DNA from: Pseudomonas protegens
GTDB lineage: Bacteria; Pseudomonadota; Gammaproteobacteria; Pseudomonadales; Pseudomonadaceae
Assembly (NCBI RefSeq): GCF_013407925.2
Contig: NZ_CP060201.1
Coordinates: 4,201,001-4,265,000 of the forward strand
Direction of reading: 5' to 3'
Length of the DNA: 64,000 nt
Shown: one piece after another, positions 43,761-51,651 of the stretch
How positions within the stretch are numbered: position 1 is the stretch's first letter
How the letters are laid out: every line of letters begins with the position of its first letter
Notes under the pieces: generated by a model
What the model was told of the DNA's origin: nothing
Databases searched by the model: none
The model's input: the letters and a program-made list of their open reading frames with translations, nothing else
Program-made: the position numbers and the translations under genes

Positions 43761-44885
43761 TTACTTGCGCGCCTTGAGGATCACGAACTTGGGCGTGGCC
43801 GCCACTTGTTCGACGCCGCGGAATAGCCGCGCCAGCTTGCTGTGATAGCCCAGGTGACGGTTGCCGACGATATACAGCGCGCCGCCTACCACCAGGGCTT
43901 CCCGGGCCTGCTGGAACATGCGCCAGGCAAGGAAGTCGCCCACCACCTGCTGTTGGTGGAACGGCGGGTTGCACAGCACCACGTCCAGGGACTGCGGCGC
44001 CTGACCGGCCAGGCCATCGCCGGCGCGCATCTGGGCTTCGCGCTCGCCCAGTACGGCCTGCCAGTTGTCCCGGGCCGACTGCACGGCCATGAAGGATTCG
44101 TCCACCAGCGTGTAGTGGGCCTGGGGGTTGTCCAGGGCGCTGGCGATGGCCAGTACGCCGTTGCCGCAGCCCAGGTCCGCGACCCGGGCGCTGCCCAGGT
44201 TCTGTGGCAAGTGCGGAAGGAACGCGCGGGTGCCGATGTCCAGGCCTTCGCGGCAGAAGACGTTGGCGTGGTTGAGCAGCTCGATGGCCGGCTGCTCCAG
44301 GCGATAGCGGGTCGGGTAGGGCGACACGGCAAGCGGTTTGGCTTCTGGCGTGGCGATCAGCAGGCGGGCCTTTTTCACCGCCAGGGAGGCCTGCACCGGG
44401 CCGATATAGCGCTCCAGCAAGTCGCCGGCGGCGCGGGGCAGGTGCTTGACCATGGCCGCCGCCACGACCTGGGCGCCAGGGGCCAGTTGTCCCTGCAGGC
44501 GGATCAGCTGTTCTTCCAGCAGGGCCAGGGTCTTGGGCACGCGAATCAGCACCCGGTCGAAGGAACCCTGCAACGGCTCGCTGGCCGGTATCACCCGCAG
44601 GGCGTCGAAGGGCAGGCCGTTGCGCACCAGGTTTTTTTCCAGGGCCAGGGCGCCCAGGTAGGAGTCGCCGCTGCTGCTGACCTGGACCTTGCCCAGCAGG
44701 CTTGCGGCCAGGGCGCCGAAGCTGTCGTTGAGGATCAGCACCCGGGTGTCGCTGGCCGGTTGCTGTTCGGCCAGGTGGTTGAGCAGGTATTCGTCCGCCG
44801 CGTCGAAGGCTTGCAGCGGCTCGTTCTGCTGTTCGGGCTGGCGGATCAGGTCGAGCTGGGCGAAGGGGCTTGCAAGCAGGGGCAT
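43761..44885 (-). CDS. rlmG: 23S rRNA (guanine-1835-N2)-methyltransferase
   Basis: 374 residues from the ATG at 44885 (MPLLASPFAQLDLIRQP); the longer frame upstream is non-homologous. The N-terminal RlmG/RsmC-like pseudo-domain is followed by a C-terminal SAM domain with RVADLGCGNGVLAIASAL near residue 220 and the catalytic VLCNPPFHQQQVV near 305. It methylates G1835 of 23S rRNA. Transcribed towards the cio terminator. Confidence 0.93.
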   Translation of the reverse strand: MPLLASPFAQLDLIRQPEQQNEPLQAFDAADEYLLNHLAEQQPASDTRVLILNDSFGALAASLLGKVQVSSSGDSYLGALALEKNLVRNGLPFDALRVIPASEPLQGSFDRVLIRVPKTLALLEEQLIRLQGQLAPGAQVVAAAMVKHLPRAAGDLLERYIGPVQASLAVKKARLLIATPEAKPLAVSPYPTRYRLEQPAIELLNHANVFCREGLDIGTRAFLPHLPQNLGSARVADLGCGNGVLAIASALDNPQAHYTLVDESFMAVQSARDNWQAVLGEREAQMRAGDGLAGQAPQSLDVVLCNPPFHQQQVVGDFLAWRMFQQAREALVVGGALYIVGNRHLGYHSKLARLFRGVEQVAATPKFVILKARK

Positions 44886-45099
44886 GGGGCGGACTCTAGG
44901 TAATCGGTGAATGTCCCGGCGGTGGGGGCTGTCGAGCGCACGGGAACCCTCGAACAGCCGCGGCACGGGCTGTTCAAAGCGGGGCTAAATGGTACGTTTT
45001 TTTACCGGGGATTGCCCGCGCTCTATGCCACTACAAACCGCCGGTGTTTCTGTCCGGCGCTTTGCGGGACACTAGCGCATCGCTTTTGTGGAGCCCGTC

Positions 45100-45876
45100 A
45101 TGACCGCCAGTGAAGAAAAGTACACTCGCCAGACCTTGCTCGAGGTGCAGCCGCTGACCTCCAGCCTGTTCACCTTGCGCACCACCCGGGATGCGGGTTT
45201 TCGCTTTCGCGCCGGGCAGTTTGCCCGTCTCGGGGTGACCAAGGCCGATGGCAGCACGGTGTGGCGCGCCTATTCCATGGTGTCGTCGCCGTTCGACGAG
45301 TTTCTCGAATTCTTCTCCATCGTGGTGCCCGGCGGCGAGTTCACCAGTGAGTTGAGCCGCCTGGAAGTGGGGGACCGCCTGCTGGTGGATCGTCAGGCCT
45401 TTGGCTACCTGACCCTGGATCGTTTTGTCGACGGTCGCGATCTCTGGTTGTTATCCACAGGCACCGGGATTGCGCCGTTCCTGTCGATCCTCCAGGACTT
45501 CGAGGTCTGGGAAAAATTCGAACGCATCATCCTGGTCTACAGCGTGCGCGAGGCCAGGGAGCTGGCTTATCAGCAGTTGCTCGCCGAGTTGCCCCAGCGT
45601 GAGTACCTGGCGGAAGTGGCCCACAAGCTGCAGTTCATCAGCACCGTGACCCGCGAGCAGCACCCGGGCAGCCTCAATGGGCGCATCACCCAACTGATCG
45701 AGAACGGCGAGCTGGAACGCGCCGCTGGCGTAGAACTGACCCCCGAGCACTCCCGGGTGATGCTCTGCGGCAACCCGCAGATGATCGATGACACCCGGGC
45801 CCTGCTCAAGCAGCGGGGCATGAACCTGAGCCTGAGCCGGCGGCCTGGGCAGGTGGCGGTGGAGACTTACTGGTAA
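45100..45876 (+). CDS. ferredoxin--NADP+ reductase, bacterial FPR subclass
   Basis: 258 residues from the ATG at 45100 with TGGAG upstream. The FAD motif RAYSMVSSP near residue 52, LEFFSIVVPGGEFTS, the NADP-binding STGTGIAPFLSILQ near 117-130 and CGNPQMIDDTRALL define the family. It exchanges electrons between NADPH and ferredoxin/flavodoxin, often under oxidative stress. It resembles the second Pseudomonas FPR (adjacent to mscL/katB, PA4615 position) more than PA3397 Fpr, so I give no symbol. Confidence 0.9.
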   Translation: MTASEEKYTRQTLLEVQPLTSSLFTLRTTRDAGFRFRAGQFARLGVTKADGSTVWRAYSMVSSPFDEFLEFFSIVVPGGEFTSELSRLEVGDRLLVDRQAFGYLTLDRFVDGRDLWLLSTGTGIAPFLSILQDFEVWEKFERIILVYSVREARELAYQQLLAELPQREYLAEVAHKLQFISTVTREQHPGSLNGRITQLIENGELERAAGVELTPEHSRVMLCGNPQMIDDTRALLKQRGMNLSLSRRPGQVAVETYW

Positions 45877-45878
45877 CC

Positions 45879-45906
45879 AAAACGGCGCCTTGAGGGCGCC
45901 GTTTCT
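45879..45906. terminator. bidirectional terminator between the ferredoxin reductase and mscL
   Basis: AAACGGCGCC-TTGAG-GGCGCCGTTT, a perfect 10-bp stem flanked by A and T runs, between converging genes. Confidence 0.9.
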
Positions 45907-45925
45907 TCGAGGGCTTGAGCCTGTG

Positions 45926-46339
45926 TCAGGGCTTGTTGTTCTGCGCCTTGAGCAGGTCGCGAATTTCCCCCAGCAGCTCTTCTTCCTTGCTCGGCACCGG
46001 TGGCAGTGTCGGGGCCACGGCCTCTTCGCGTTTCAGGCGGTTGATCACCTTGACGCCCATGAAGATGGCGAAGGCAATGATGATGAAGTCGATGATGCTC
46101 TGGATGAACTTGCCATAGGCCAGGACCACGGCCGGGGTATTGCCCTCGGCCGCCTTGAGGGTGATGGCCAGATCACCGAAGTCCACCCCACCGATCAGCA
46201 GCCCGATGGGCGGCATGACCACGTCGCCGACAAAGGACGAGACGATCTTGCCGAACGCGGCGCCAATGATGATACCCACGGCCATGTCGACCACATTGCC
46301 TTTGACCGCGAAGGCCTTGAACTCACTTAGCACGCCCAT
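45926..46339 (-). CDS. mscL: large-conductance mechanosensitive channel
   Basis: 137 residues, the usual length. It starts [35 protein letters not shown] (helix S1 and pore helix) and ends with the charged C-terminal bundle region ([21 protein letters not shown]). Homopentameric inner-membrane valve that opens on hypo-osmotic shock. Divergent from katB. Confidence 0.97.
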   Translation of the reverse strand: MGVLSEFKAFAVKGNVVDMAVGIIIGAAFGKIVSSFVGDVVMPPIGLLIGGVDFGDLAITLKAAEGNTPAVVLAYGKFIQSIIDFIIIAFAIFMGVKVINRLKREEAVAPTLPPVPSKEEELLGEIRDLLKAQNNKP

Positions 46340-46550
46340 AGGTTATTCCTTGTTACAGATGAGGTTGGTTACGGCAGTGTAATTCAGCAAAAAGCATTTT
46401 GCCGACACAACTTTTTACAGCTCGCGGGGTTATCGACCGATAAACAGGCAAAGAGTTTATTCAAAGTGCCATCAAATCGCGCGCGATATACCCCGCATCA
46501 GATGAGATAACCAGAACATTTTGTCAATCGAGTGGTTGCGGGCTTTCTAT

Positions 46551-46576
46551 TTATCATTCAAATAGTTAGCCACTAG
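46551..46576. promoter_or_regulatory. possible OxyR half sites upstream of katB
   Basis: TTAT-N7-ATAG-N7-CTAG approximates three of the four ATAG/CTAT tetramers of an OxyR site, 51 bases before the katB start. The fourth tetramer does not match, so this is tentative. Confidence 0.35.
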
Positions 46577-46626
46577 CCTCTAGCGAGCGCATCGGGATGC
46601 GCCTCATATAACTAGAGGAATTCAAC

Positions 46627-48168
46627 ATGACCGCTTCTCTTGGCCTTGGGAGTCTTTCCCAGCGACGCATACTGGGCGTGCTTGCCGCCAGTCTGCTTTC
46701 CCTTTCCGTACAGGCCGCCACGCTGACCCGCGACAATGGCGCGGCAGTGGGCGATAACCAGAACTCACAGACCGCAGGCGCCACCGGTCCGGTGTTGCTG
46801 CAAGACGTGCAACTGATCCAGAAGCTTCAGCGGTTCGACCGCGAGCGCATTCCAGAGCGTGTGGTACACGCCCGTGGCACCGGCGCCCACGGCACCTTCA
46901 CCGTCACCGACAGCCTCAGTGATCTGACCCGTGCCAAGGTCTTTGCCGCCGGTGAGACGACCCCGGTGTTCGTGCGTTTCTCGTCGGTGGTGCATGGCAA
47001 CCACTCCCCGGAAACCCTGCGCGACCCACGGGGTTTCGCTACCAAGTTCTATACCGCAGAGGGGAACTGGGACCTGGTTGGCAACAACTTCCCGACGTTC
47101 TTCATCCGCGATGCCATCAAGTTTCCGGATATGGTGCACGCGTTCAAACCTGATCCGCGGACCAATCTGGATGATGATTCGCGACGTTTTGATTTCTTCT
47201 CTCATGTTCCCGAAGCCACTCGCACATTGACCGAGCTGTATTCCAACTCCGGAACTCCGGCCAGTTATCGGGAAATGGATGGTAATGGCGTGCACGCCTA
47301 CAAGTTGATCAATGCCAAGGGCGAAGTGCATTACGTGAAGTTTCACTGGAAGAGTCTGCAGGGTCTGAAAAATCTCGATCCGAAACAGGTGGTCGAGGTC
47401 CAGGGGCGTGATTACAGCCATATGAGCAATGACTTGGTAACCCACATTAATAAGGGGGACTTTCCCAAGTGGGACTTGTATGTCCAGGTATTGAAACCCG
47501 AAGACTTGGCCAAGTTTGATTTCGATCCGCTGGACGCCACCAAGATCTGGCCGAATGTGCCCGAGCGCAAAGTCGGGCAGATGGTGCTGAACCGCAACCC
47601 GGCCAACGTCTTCCAGGAAACCGAGCAAGTGGCCATGGCCCCGTCCAACCTGGTGCCAGGGGTCGAACCGTCGGAAGACCGCCTGCTGCAAGGCCGGGTG
47701 TTCTCCTACGCCGACACCCAGATGTACCGCCTCGGCGCCAATGCCCTGCAACTGCCGATCAACGCGCCCAAGAGCCCGGTGAACAACGGCAACCAGGACG
47801 GCGCGATGAACCTGGGCCACACCAGCACTGGGGTCAACTACCAGCCGAGCCGCCTGATGCCGCGCGAAGAGCCGCAAACCGCGCGCTACAGCCAGATGGC
47901 GCTGTCGGGCAGCACTCAGCAGGCGAAGATCCAGCGCGAGCAGAACTTCAAGCAGGCTGGGGATCTGTATCGCTCCTTCAGCAAGAAAGAGCGGCAGGAC
48001 CTGATCGACAGCTTCGGCGGCTCCCTGGCCACCACTGACGATGAGAGCAAGCACATCATCCTGTCGTTCCTTTATAAGGCTGACCCGGAGTACGGCACTG
48101 GCGTGGCCCGTGTGGCCAAGGGCGACCTGGCCCGGGTCAAGGCGCTGGCGGCCAAGCTGAGCGACTGA
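46627..48168 (+). CDS. katB: periplasmic heme catalase
   Basis: 513 residues with a signal peptide (cleavage near 29, VQAATLTRD). The catalase active-site pattern FDRERIPERVVHARGTGAHG carries the distal His, NFPTFFIRDAIKFPD the Asn region, and RVFSYADTQMYRLG the proximal heme Tyr. It dismutates H2O2 to water and O2, in the periplasm judging by the export signal. AGAGGA precedes the start. Followed by the ankyrin protein gene, as in the P. aeruginosa katB-ankB operon, where both respond to peroxide through OxyR. Confidence 0.95.
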   Translation: MTASLGLGSLSQRRILGVLAASLLSLSVQAATLTRDNGAAVGDNQNSQTAGATGPVLLQDVQLIQKLQRFDRERIPERVVHARGTGAHGTFTVTDSLSDLTRAKVFAAGETTPVFVRFSSVVHGNHSPETLRDPRGFATKFYTAEGNWDLVGNNFPTFFIRDAIKFPDMVHAFKPDPRTNLDDDSRRFDFFSHVPEATRTLTELYSNSGTPASYREMDGNGVHAYKLINAKGEVHYVKFHWKSLQGLKNLDPKQVVEVQGRDYSHMSNDLVTHINKGDFPKWDLYVQVLKPEDLAKFDFDPLDATKIWPNVPERKVGQMVLNRNPANVFQETEQVAMAPSNLVPGVEPSEDRLLQGRVFSYADTQMYRLGANALQLPINAPKSPVNNGNQDGAMNLGHTSTGVNYQPSRLMPREEPQTARYSQMALSGSTQQAKIQREQNFKQAGDLYRSFSKKERQDLIDSFGGSLATTDDESKHIILSFLYKADPEYGTGVARVAKGDLARVKALAAKLSD

Positions 48169-48178
48169 TCGTTCACCG

Positions 48179-48202
48179 CGTCACGCCTGAAAACGTGACG
48201 CA
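48179..48202 (+). terminator. hairpin between katB and ankB
   Basis: GCGTCACG-CCTGAAAA-CGTGACGC directly after katB, without a U run. Probably attenuates read-through into ankB. Confidence 0.5.
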
Positions 48203-48205
48203 CCT

Positions 48206-48285
48206 TGTAGGAATGTTTCGCTTGTTGGCGAGCATGGGCGCCGCGCTGTCACCGGCGGCGCCCTCGCCGACACCCTGGCTCCTAC
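48206..48285. repeat. degenerate REPIN between katB and ankB
   Basis: Left REP-like TGTAGGAATGTTTCGCTTGT and right CCTGGCTCCTAC are inverted around GGCGCCGCG...GGCGGCGCC. It interrupts the katB-ankB unit. Confidence 0.6.
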
Positions 48286-48312
48286 GCTTCTCAGGACAAA
48301 CGGAGGTGCGCC

Positions 48313-48852
48313 ATGCGCCTGTTCATCTCACTGCTGACCCTGGCCTGGGCGCTGGCTGCCCAGGCGCAGCCAACCGATCCGGTGGCGGTCAAGGTGCAGC
48401 TGGAACACTACTATTTCGATGCCGCCCGCCGGGGCGACGTGGAGATGCTCGACACCTTTATCGAGGCCGGTTATTCCCTCGATACCCAGGATGAAAAGGG
48501 CTACACCGCGTTGATCCTCGCCGCCTATCACGGCCAGGGCCCGGCGGTGGAGCGCCTGCTGGACGCCGGCGCCAATGCCTGCGCCCAGGACAAACGCGGC
48601 AACACCGCATTGATGGGGGCGATCTTCAAGGGTGAAGTGCAGATCGCCCGGCGCCTGCTGGCCGCCGATTGCAGCCCCGACCAGCGTAACGGCGCCGGGC
48701 AGACTGCCGCCATGTACGCCGGTTTGTTCAAACGCGTCGAGTTGTTGGACGCCCTGGCGGCCAAAGGCGCGGACCTGAATGCCGAGGATCCCCTGGGCAA
48801 TAGCGCCACGCGGCTGGCCAGCGGGCAGATACGCACCGCGCCGTCGCGCTGA
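48313..48852 (+). CDS. ankB: periplasmic ankyrin-repeat protein
   Basis: 179 residues with a signal peptide (MRLFISLLTLAWALAAQAQ) and about four ankyrin repeats between 37 and 165 (ARRGDVEMLDTFIEAGYSLD, GYTALILAAYHGQGPAVERL, GNTALMGAIFKGEVQIARRL, GQTAAMYAGLFKRVELLDAL). In P. aeruginosa AnkB is needed for full KatB activity, perhaps by holding the enzyme or its heme/substrate. GGAGG lies before the ATG. Confidence 0.9.
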   Translation: MRLFISLLTLAWALAAQAQPTDPVAVKVQLEHYYFDAARRGDVEMLDTFIEAGYSLDTQDEKGYTALILAAYHGQGPAVERLLDAGANACAQDKRGNTALMGAIFKGEVQIARRLLAADCSPDQRNGAGQTAAMYAGLFKRVELLDALAAKGADLNAEDPLGNSATRLASGQIRTAPSR

Positions 48853-48897
48853 TCCGTTCCAGCTGAGCTATCATCGCGGTTTTTGCCGGGGGTTCAG

Positions 48898-50265
48898 ATG
48901 GCCAAGGCCAAGCGCATGTACGGCTGCACCGAGTGCGGCTCCACCTTTCCCAAATGGGCCGGGCAATGCGGCGAATGCGGGGCCTGGAACACCCTGACCG
49001 AAACCATGATCGAAAGCGGCGGCGCCGCGGCCCCTGCCGGGCGTACCGGCTGGGCCGGGCAGCAGGCGCAGATCAAGACCCTGGCAGAGGTCAGCGTCGA
49101 GGAAATCCCGCGTTTCTCCACCGCTTCCGGCGAACTCGACCGAGTCCTGGGCGGCGGCCTGGTGGACGGTTCGGTGGTGCTGATCGGCGGTGATCCGGGG
49201 ATCGGCAAGTCGACCATCCTCTTGCAGACCCTGTGCAACATCGCCACGCGCATGCCGGCGCTCTACGTCACCGGCGAAGAGTCCCAGCAGCAGGTGGCGA
49301 TGCGTGCCCGGCGCCTGGGCCTGCCCCAGGATCAACTGCGGGTGATGACCGAAACCTGCATCGAAACCATCATCGCCACCGCTCGGGTGGAAAAACCCAA
49401 GGTCATGGTGATCGACTCGATCCAGACCATCTTCACCGAGCAACTGCAATCGGCCCCGGGCGGCGTGTCCCAGGTGCGCGAAAGCGCGGCCTTGCTGGTG
49501 CGCTACGCCAAGCAGAGTGGCACGGCGATCTTCCTGGTGGGCCACGTGACCAAGGAAGGCGCCCTGGCCGGGCCGCGGGTGCTGGAGCACATGGTCGACA
49601 CCGTGCTGTATTTCGAGGGTGAGTCCGACGGTCGCCTACGTTTGCTGCGGGCGGTGAAGAACCGTTTCGGCGCGGTCAACGAACTGGGCGTGTTCGGCAT
49701 GACCGACCGCGGCTTGAAGGAAGTCGCCAACCCTTCGGCGATTTTCCTGACCCGCGCCCAGGAAGAAGTGCCGGGTAGCGTGGTGATGGCCACCTGGGAA
49801 GGCACCCGGCCGATGCTGGTGGAGGTCCAGGCCCTGGTGGATGACAGCCATCTGGCCAATCCGCGCCGGGTGACCCTGGGCCTGGATCAGAACCGCCTGG
49901 CCATGCTGCTGGCGGTGTTGCATCGTCATGGCGGCATTCCGACCCATGACCAGGACGTGTTCCTCAACGTGGTGGGCGGGGTCAAGGTGCTGGAAACCGC
50001 CTCCGACCTGGCGCTGATGGCGGCGGTGATGTCGAGCCTGCGCAATCGACCGCTGCCCCACGACTTGCTGGTGTTCGGCGAGGTGGGGCTGTCCGGTGAA
50101 GTGCGTCCGGTGCCCAGCGGTCAGGAGCGCCTGAAAGAGGCGGCCAAGCATGGCTTCAAACGGGCCATCGTGCCCAAGGGCAATGCACCGAAGGAGGCGC
50201 CGCCGGGCTTGCAGATCATTGCCGTGACCCGCCTGGAACAGGCGTTGGATGCGCTTTTCGAATAA
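48898..50265 (+). CDS. radA: DNA repair protein RadA (Sms)
   Basis: 455 residues from the ATG at 48898 (MAKAKRMYGC). A four-Cys zinc finger (CTECGSTFPKWAGQCGEC), RecA-type Walker A GGDPGIGKST near residue 95, the RadA signature KNRFGAVNELGVFGM near 253, and a C-terminal Lon-protease-like domain (HDLLVFGEVGLSGEVRPV). It is a hexameric branch-migration ATPase that processes recombination intermediates. Confidence 0.97.
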   Translation: MAKAKRMYGCTECGSTFPKWAGQCGECGAWNTLTETMIESGGAAAPAGRTGWAGQQAQIKTLAEVSVEEIPRFSTASGELDRVLGGGLVDGSVVLIGGDPGIGKSTILLQTLCNIATRMPALYVTGEESQQQVAMRARRLGLPQDQLRVMTETCIETIIATARVEKPKVMVIDSIQTIFTEQLQSAPGGVSQVRESAALLVRYAKQSGTAIFLVGHVTKEGALAGPRVLEHMVDTVLYFEGESDGRLRLLRAVKNRFGAVNELGVFGMTDRGLKEVANPSAIFLTRAQEEVPGSVVMATWEGTRPMLVEVQALVDDSHLANPRRVTLGLDQNRLAMLLAVLHRHGGIPTHDQDVFLNVVGGVKVLETASDLALMAAVMSSLRNRPLPHDLLVFGEVGLSGEVRPVPSGQERLKEAAKHGFKRAIVPKGNAPKEAPPGLQIIAVTRLEQALDALFE

Positions 50266-50289
50266 TCAGAGCGGGACTCGCAGGGAAGG

Positions 50290-51027
50290 ATGCAGCGGAT
50301 GGGCATGACAAGGTTGAAGAGCTGGATGCTGGGGGCGGCGCTGTTGTGCTGTTCGACGCTGGCCATGGCCCAGCAGGCCGAGGTGCCGGAAGGCTATCGG
50401 ATCGCGCAGCAGGTGCTGGTGGGGGATGGCTCGGTGCTGGAAGTCCTGGAGGACCTGCGTATCACCCCTGAACTGCATGCCAACAGCTGGGGCAGTGGCC
50501 TGGACGCTGACAGCCTGCTCCAGTCCGATGACGAGCACCCGGTTGCGCCGCTGGGGGCGCTGGCGCGCCTGGTGTCCGATGGCGGCGAGGTACTGGCGCA
50601 GAAGTCCCTGGGCTACCCGATGGCCACGGTGGAAAAGGCTCCCTTGAACGGCCTGCCGTCACCGGCGTTTTTCCTGACCATTGACCAGACCGCGCCCATG
50701 GGCAGCTACAGCGGTCCGGCCACTGAAGTCTTGATGCCGGAACAGAGTCAGCTGGACCCGGTGCTGTGCCAGGGCGAGGGCGGCGAGCGCCAGCCGCTGG
50801 TGTTCGCCCAGACCGGCAAGGCCGCCTGGCAGATCGTGCCCTCGGACAAGGGCGCCACCGAAAGCATCCAGCAGGTGTCGTCGGCGTCGTCGATGGAGAA
50901 CGAAGAGTTCATCACCACCTACCGCACCTTTCGTTATGTCGACGGCCAGTGGACCGTTGCCTCGCGGCAACAGGCGGGTTACTGGGACATGGAAAGCGAG
51001 TTTCCTGAGCCTGCGCTGTTTCCCTGA
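50290..51027 (+). CDS. exported protein of unknown function
   Basis: 245 residues with an N-terminal signal (WMLGAALLCCSTLAMAQQ, cleavage near 27); ATGs at codons 1, 4 and 6 are all possible starts. The mature part has no motif I recognise. It is acidic, with a serine-rich stretch (VSSASSMENEEF) and a Trp/Tyr-rich end (RYVDGQWTVASRQQAGYWDM). A single Cys sits near residue 157. Lies 24 bases after radA and probably shares its transcript. Predicted periplasmic. Confidence 0.75.
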   Translation: MQRMGMTRLKSWMLGAALLCCSTLAMAQQAEVPEGYRIAQQVLVGDGSVLEVLEDLRITPELHANSWGSGLDADSLLQSDDEHPVAPLGALARLVSDGGEVLAQKSLGYPMATVEKAPLNGLPSPAFFLTIDQTAPMGSYSGPATEVLMPEQSQLDPVLCQGEGGERQPLVFAQTGKAAWQIVPSDKGATESIQQVSSASSMENEEFITTYRTFRYVDGQWTVASRQQAGYWDMESEFPEPALFP

Positions 51028-51043
51028 ACAGCAATGGGGTTGA

Positions 51044-51412
51044 TCAGATATCGATCAAGGCCCCAAGCTCCCGCTCCAGTTCCTCGGGGTCTGCCAGGTT
51101 CAGCTCGATCAGGCGCCTGAGGTGTTCGATGGACTCCAGGCCGATGTGCAGGCAGACGAAGCCCAACTGGCCGTGATTGTCATGGGCCAGTTGCACGTCC
51201 ATGCGCACATCGGCATCGGGACCCAGATGGATATCGGCTTCGAAGGCGCGATTGGGGTTGCCCAGCCAAGGATCGGGGCGCTCGATCAGCAGGCCCTTGA
51301 GGGACAGGTCCAGCAGCTGCACCGGCCAGCGGTGGGTGCCCTGGCTCAGTTCGGTCTTCGCATCGAAGGCGATGCGCTTGAAGCGTCGACGGTCGGCGTA
51401 TTGCTCGCTCAT
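51044..51412 (-). CDS. mapZ: PilZ-domain c-di-GMP receptor MapZ
   Basis: 122 residues from the ATG at 51412. The PilZ motif is complete: RRRFKR (RxxxR, residues 8-13) and DLSLKG (D/NxSxxG). It aligns through its length with P. aeruginosa PA4608/MapZ, including FDAKTELSQG and HLRRLIELNLADPEELEREL. With c-di-GMP bound, MapZ docks on the chemotaxis methyltransferase CheR and lowers receptor methylation. Gene order next to radA and cstA is as in P. aeruginosa. MorA, at the other end of the block, makes or degrades its ligand. Confidence 0.92.
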   Translation of the reverse strand: MSEQYADRRRFKRIAFDAKTELSQGTHRWPVQLLDLSLKGLLIERPDPWLGNPNRAFEADIHLGPDADVRMDVQLAHDNHGQLGFVCLHIGLESIEHLRRLIELNLADPEELERELGALIDI

Positions 51413-51651
51413 GGGCTGGCCCTCTGCATGGTGCACTGACTATAGACCGCGGTTTATGACTGTCGCCACAGGCGGCCTGCCAGCGTGCGACGGCGTTATC
51501 GGTCAGGCTGGTCTGAGTTGAAAAAGTTTCGAAAAAAAACCTGCTCATTCTTTAAAAGAAGGCTCTAGACCAACGTGGGGGGTGGTCTTTGAGAGCAGTA
51601 GCGCTACACTCGAAACGCTGTCTTTCTGTCCACCCTGGCTGGGATAAAAAA

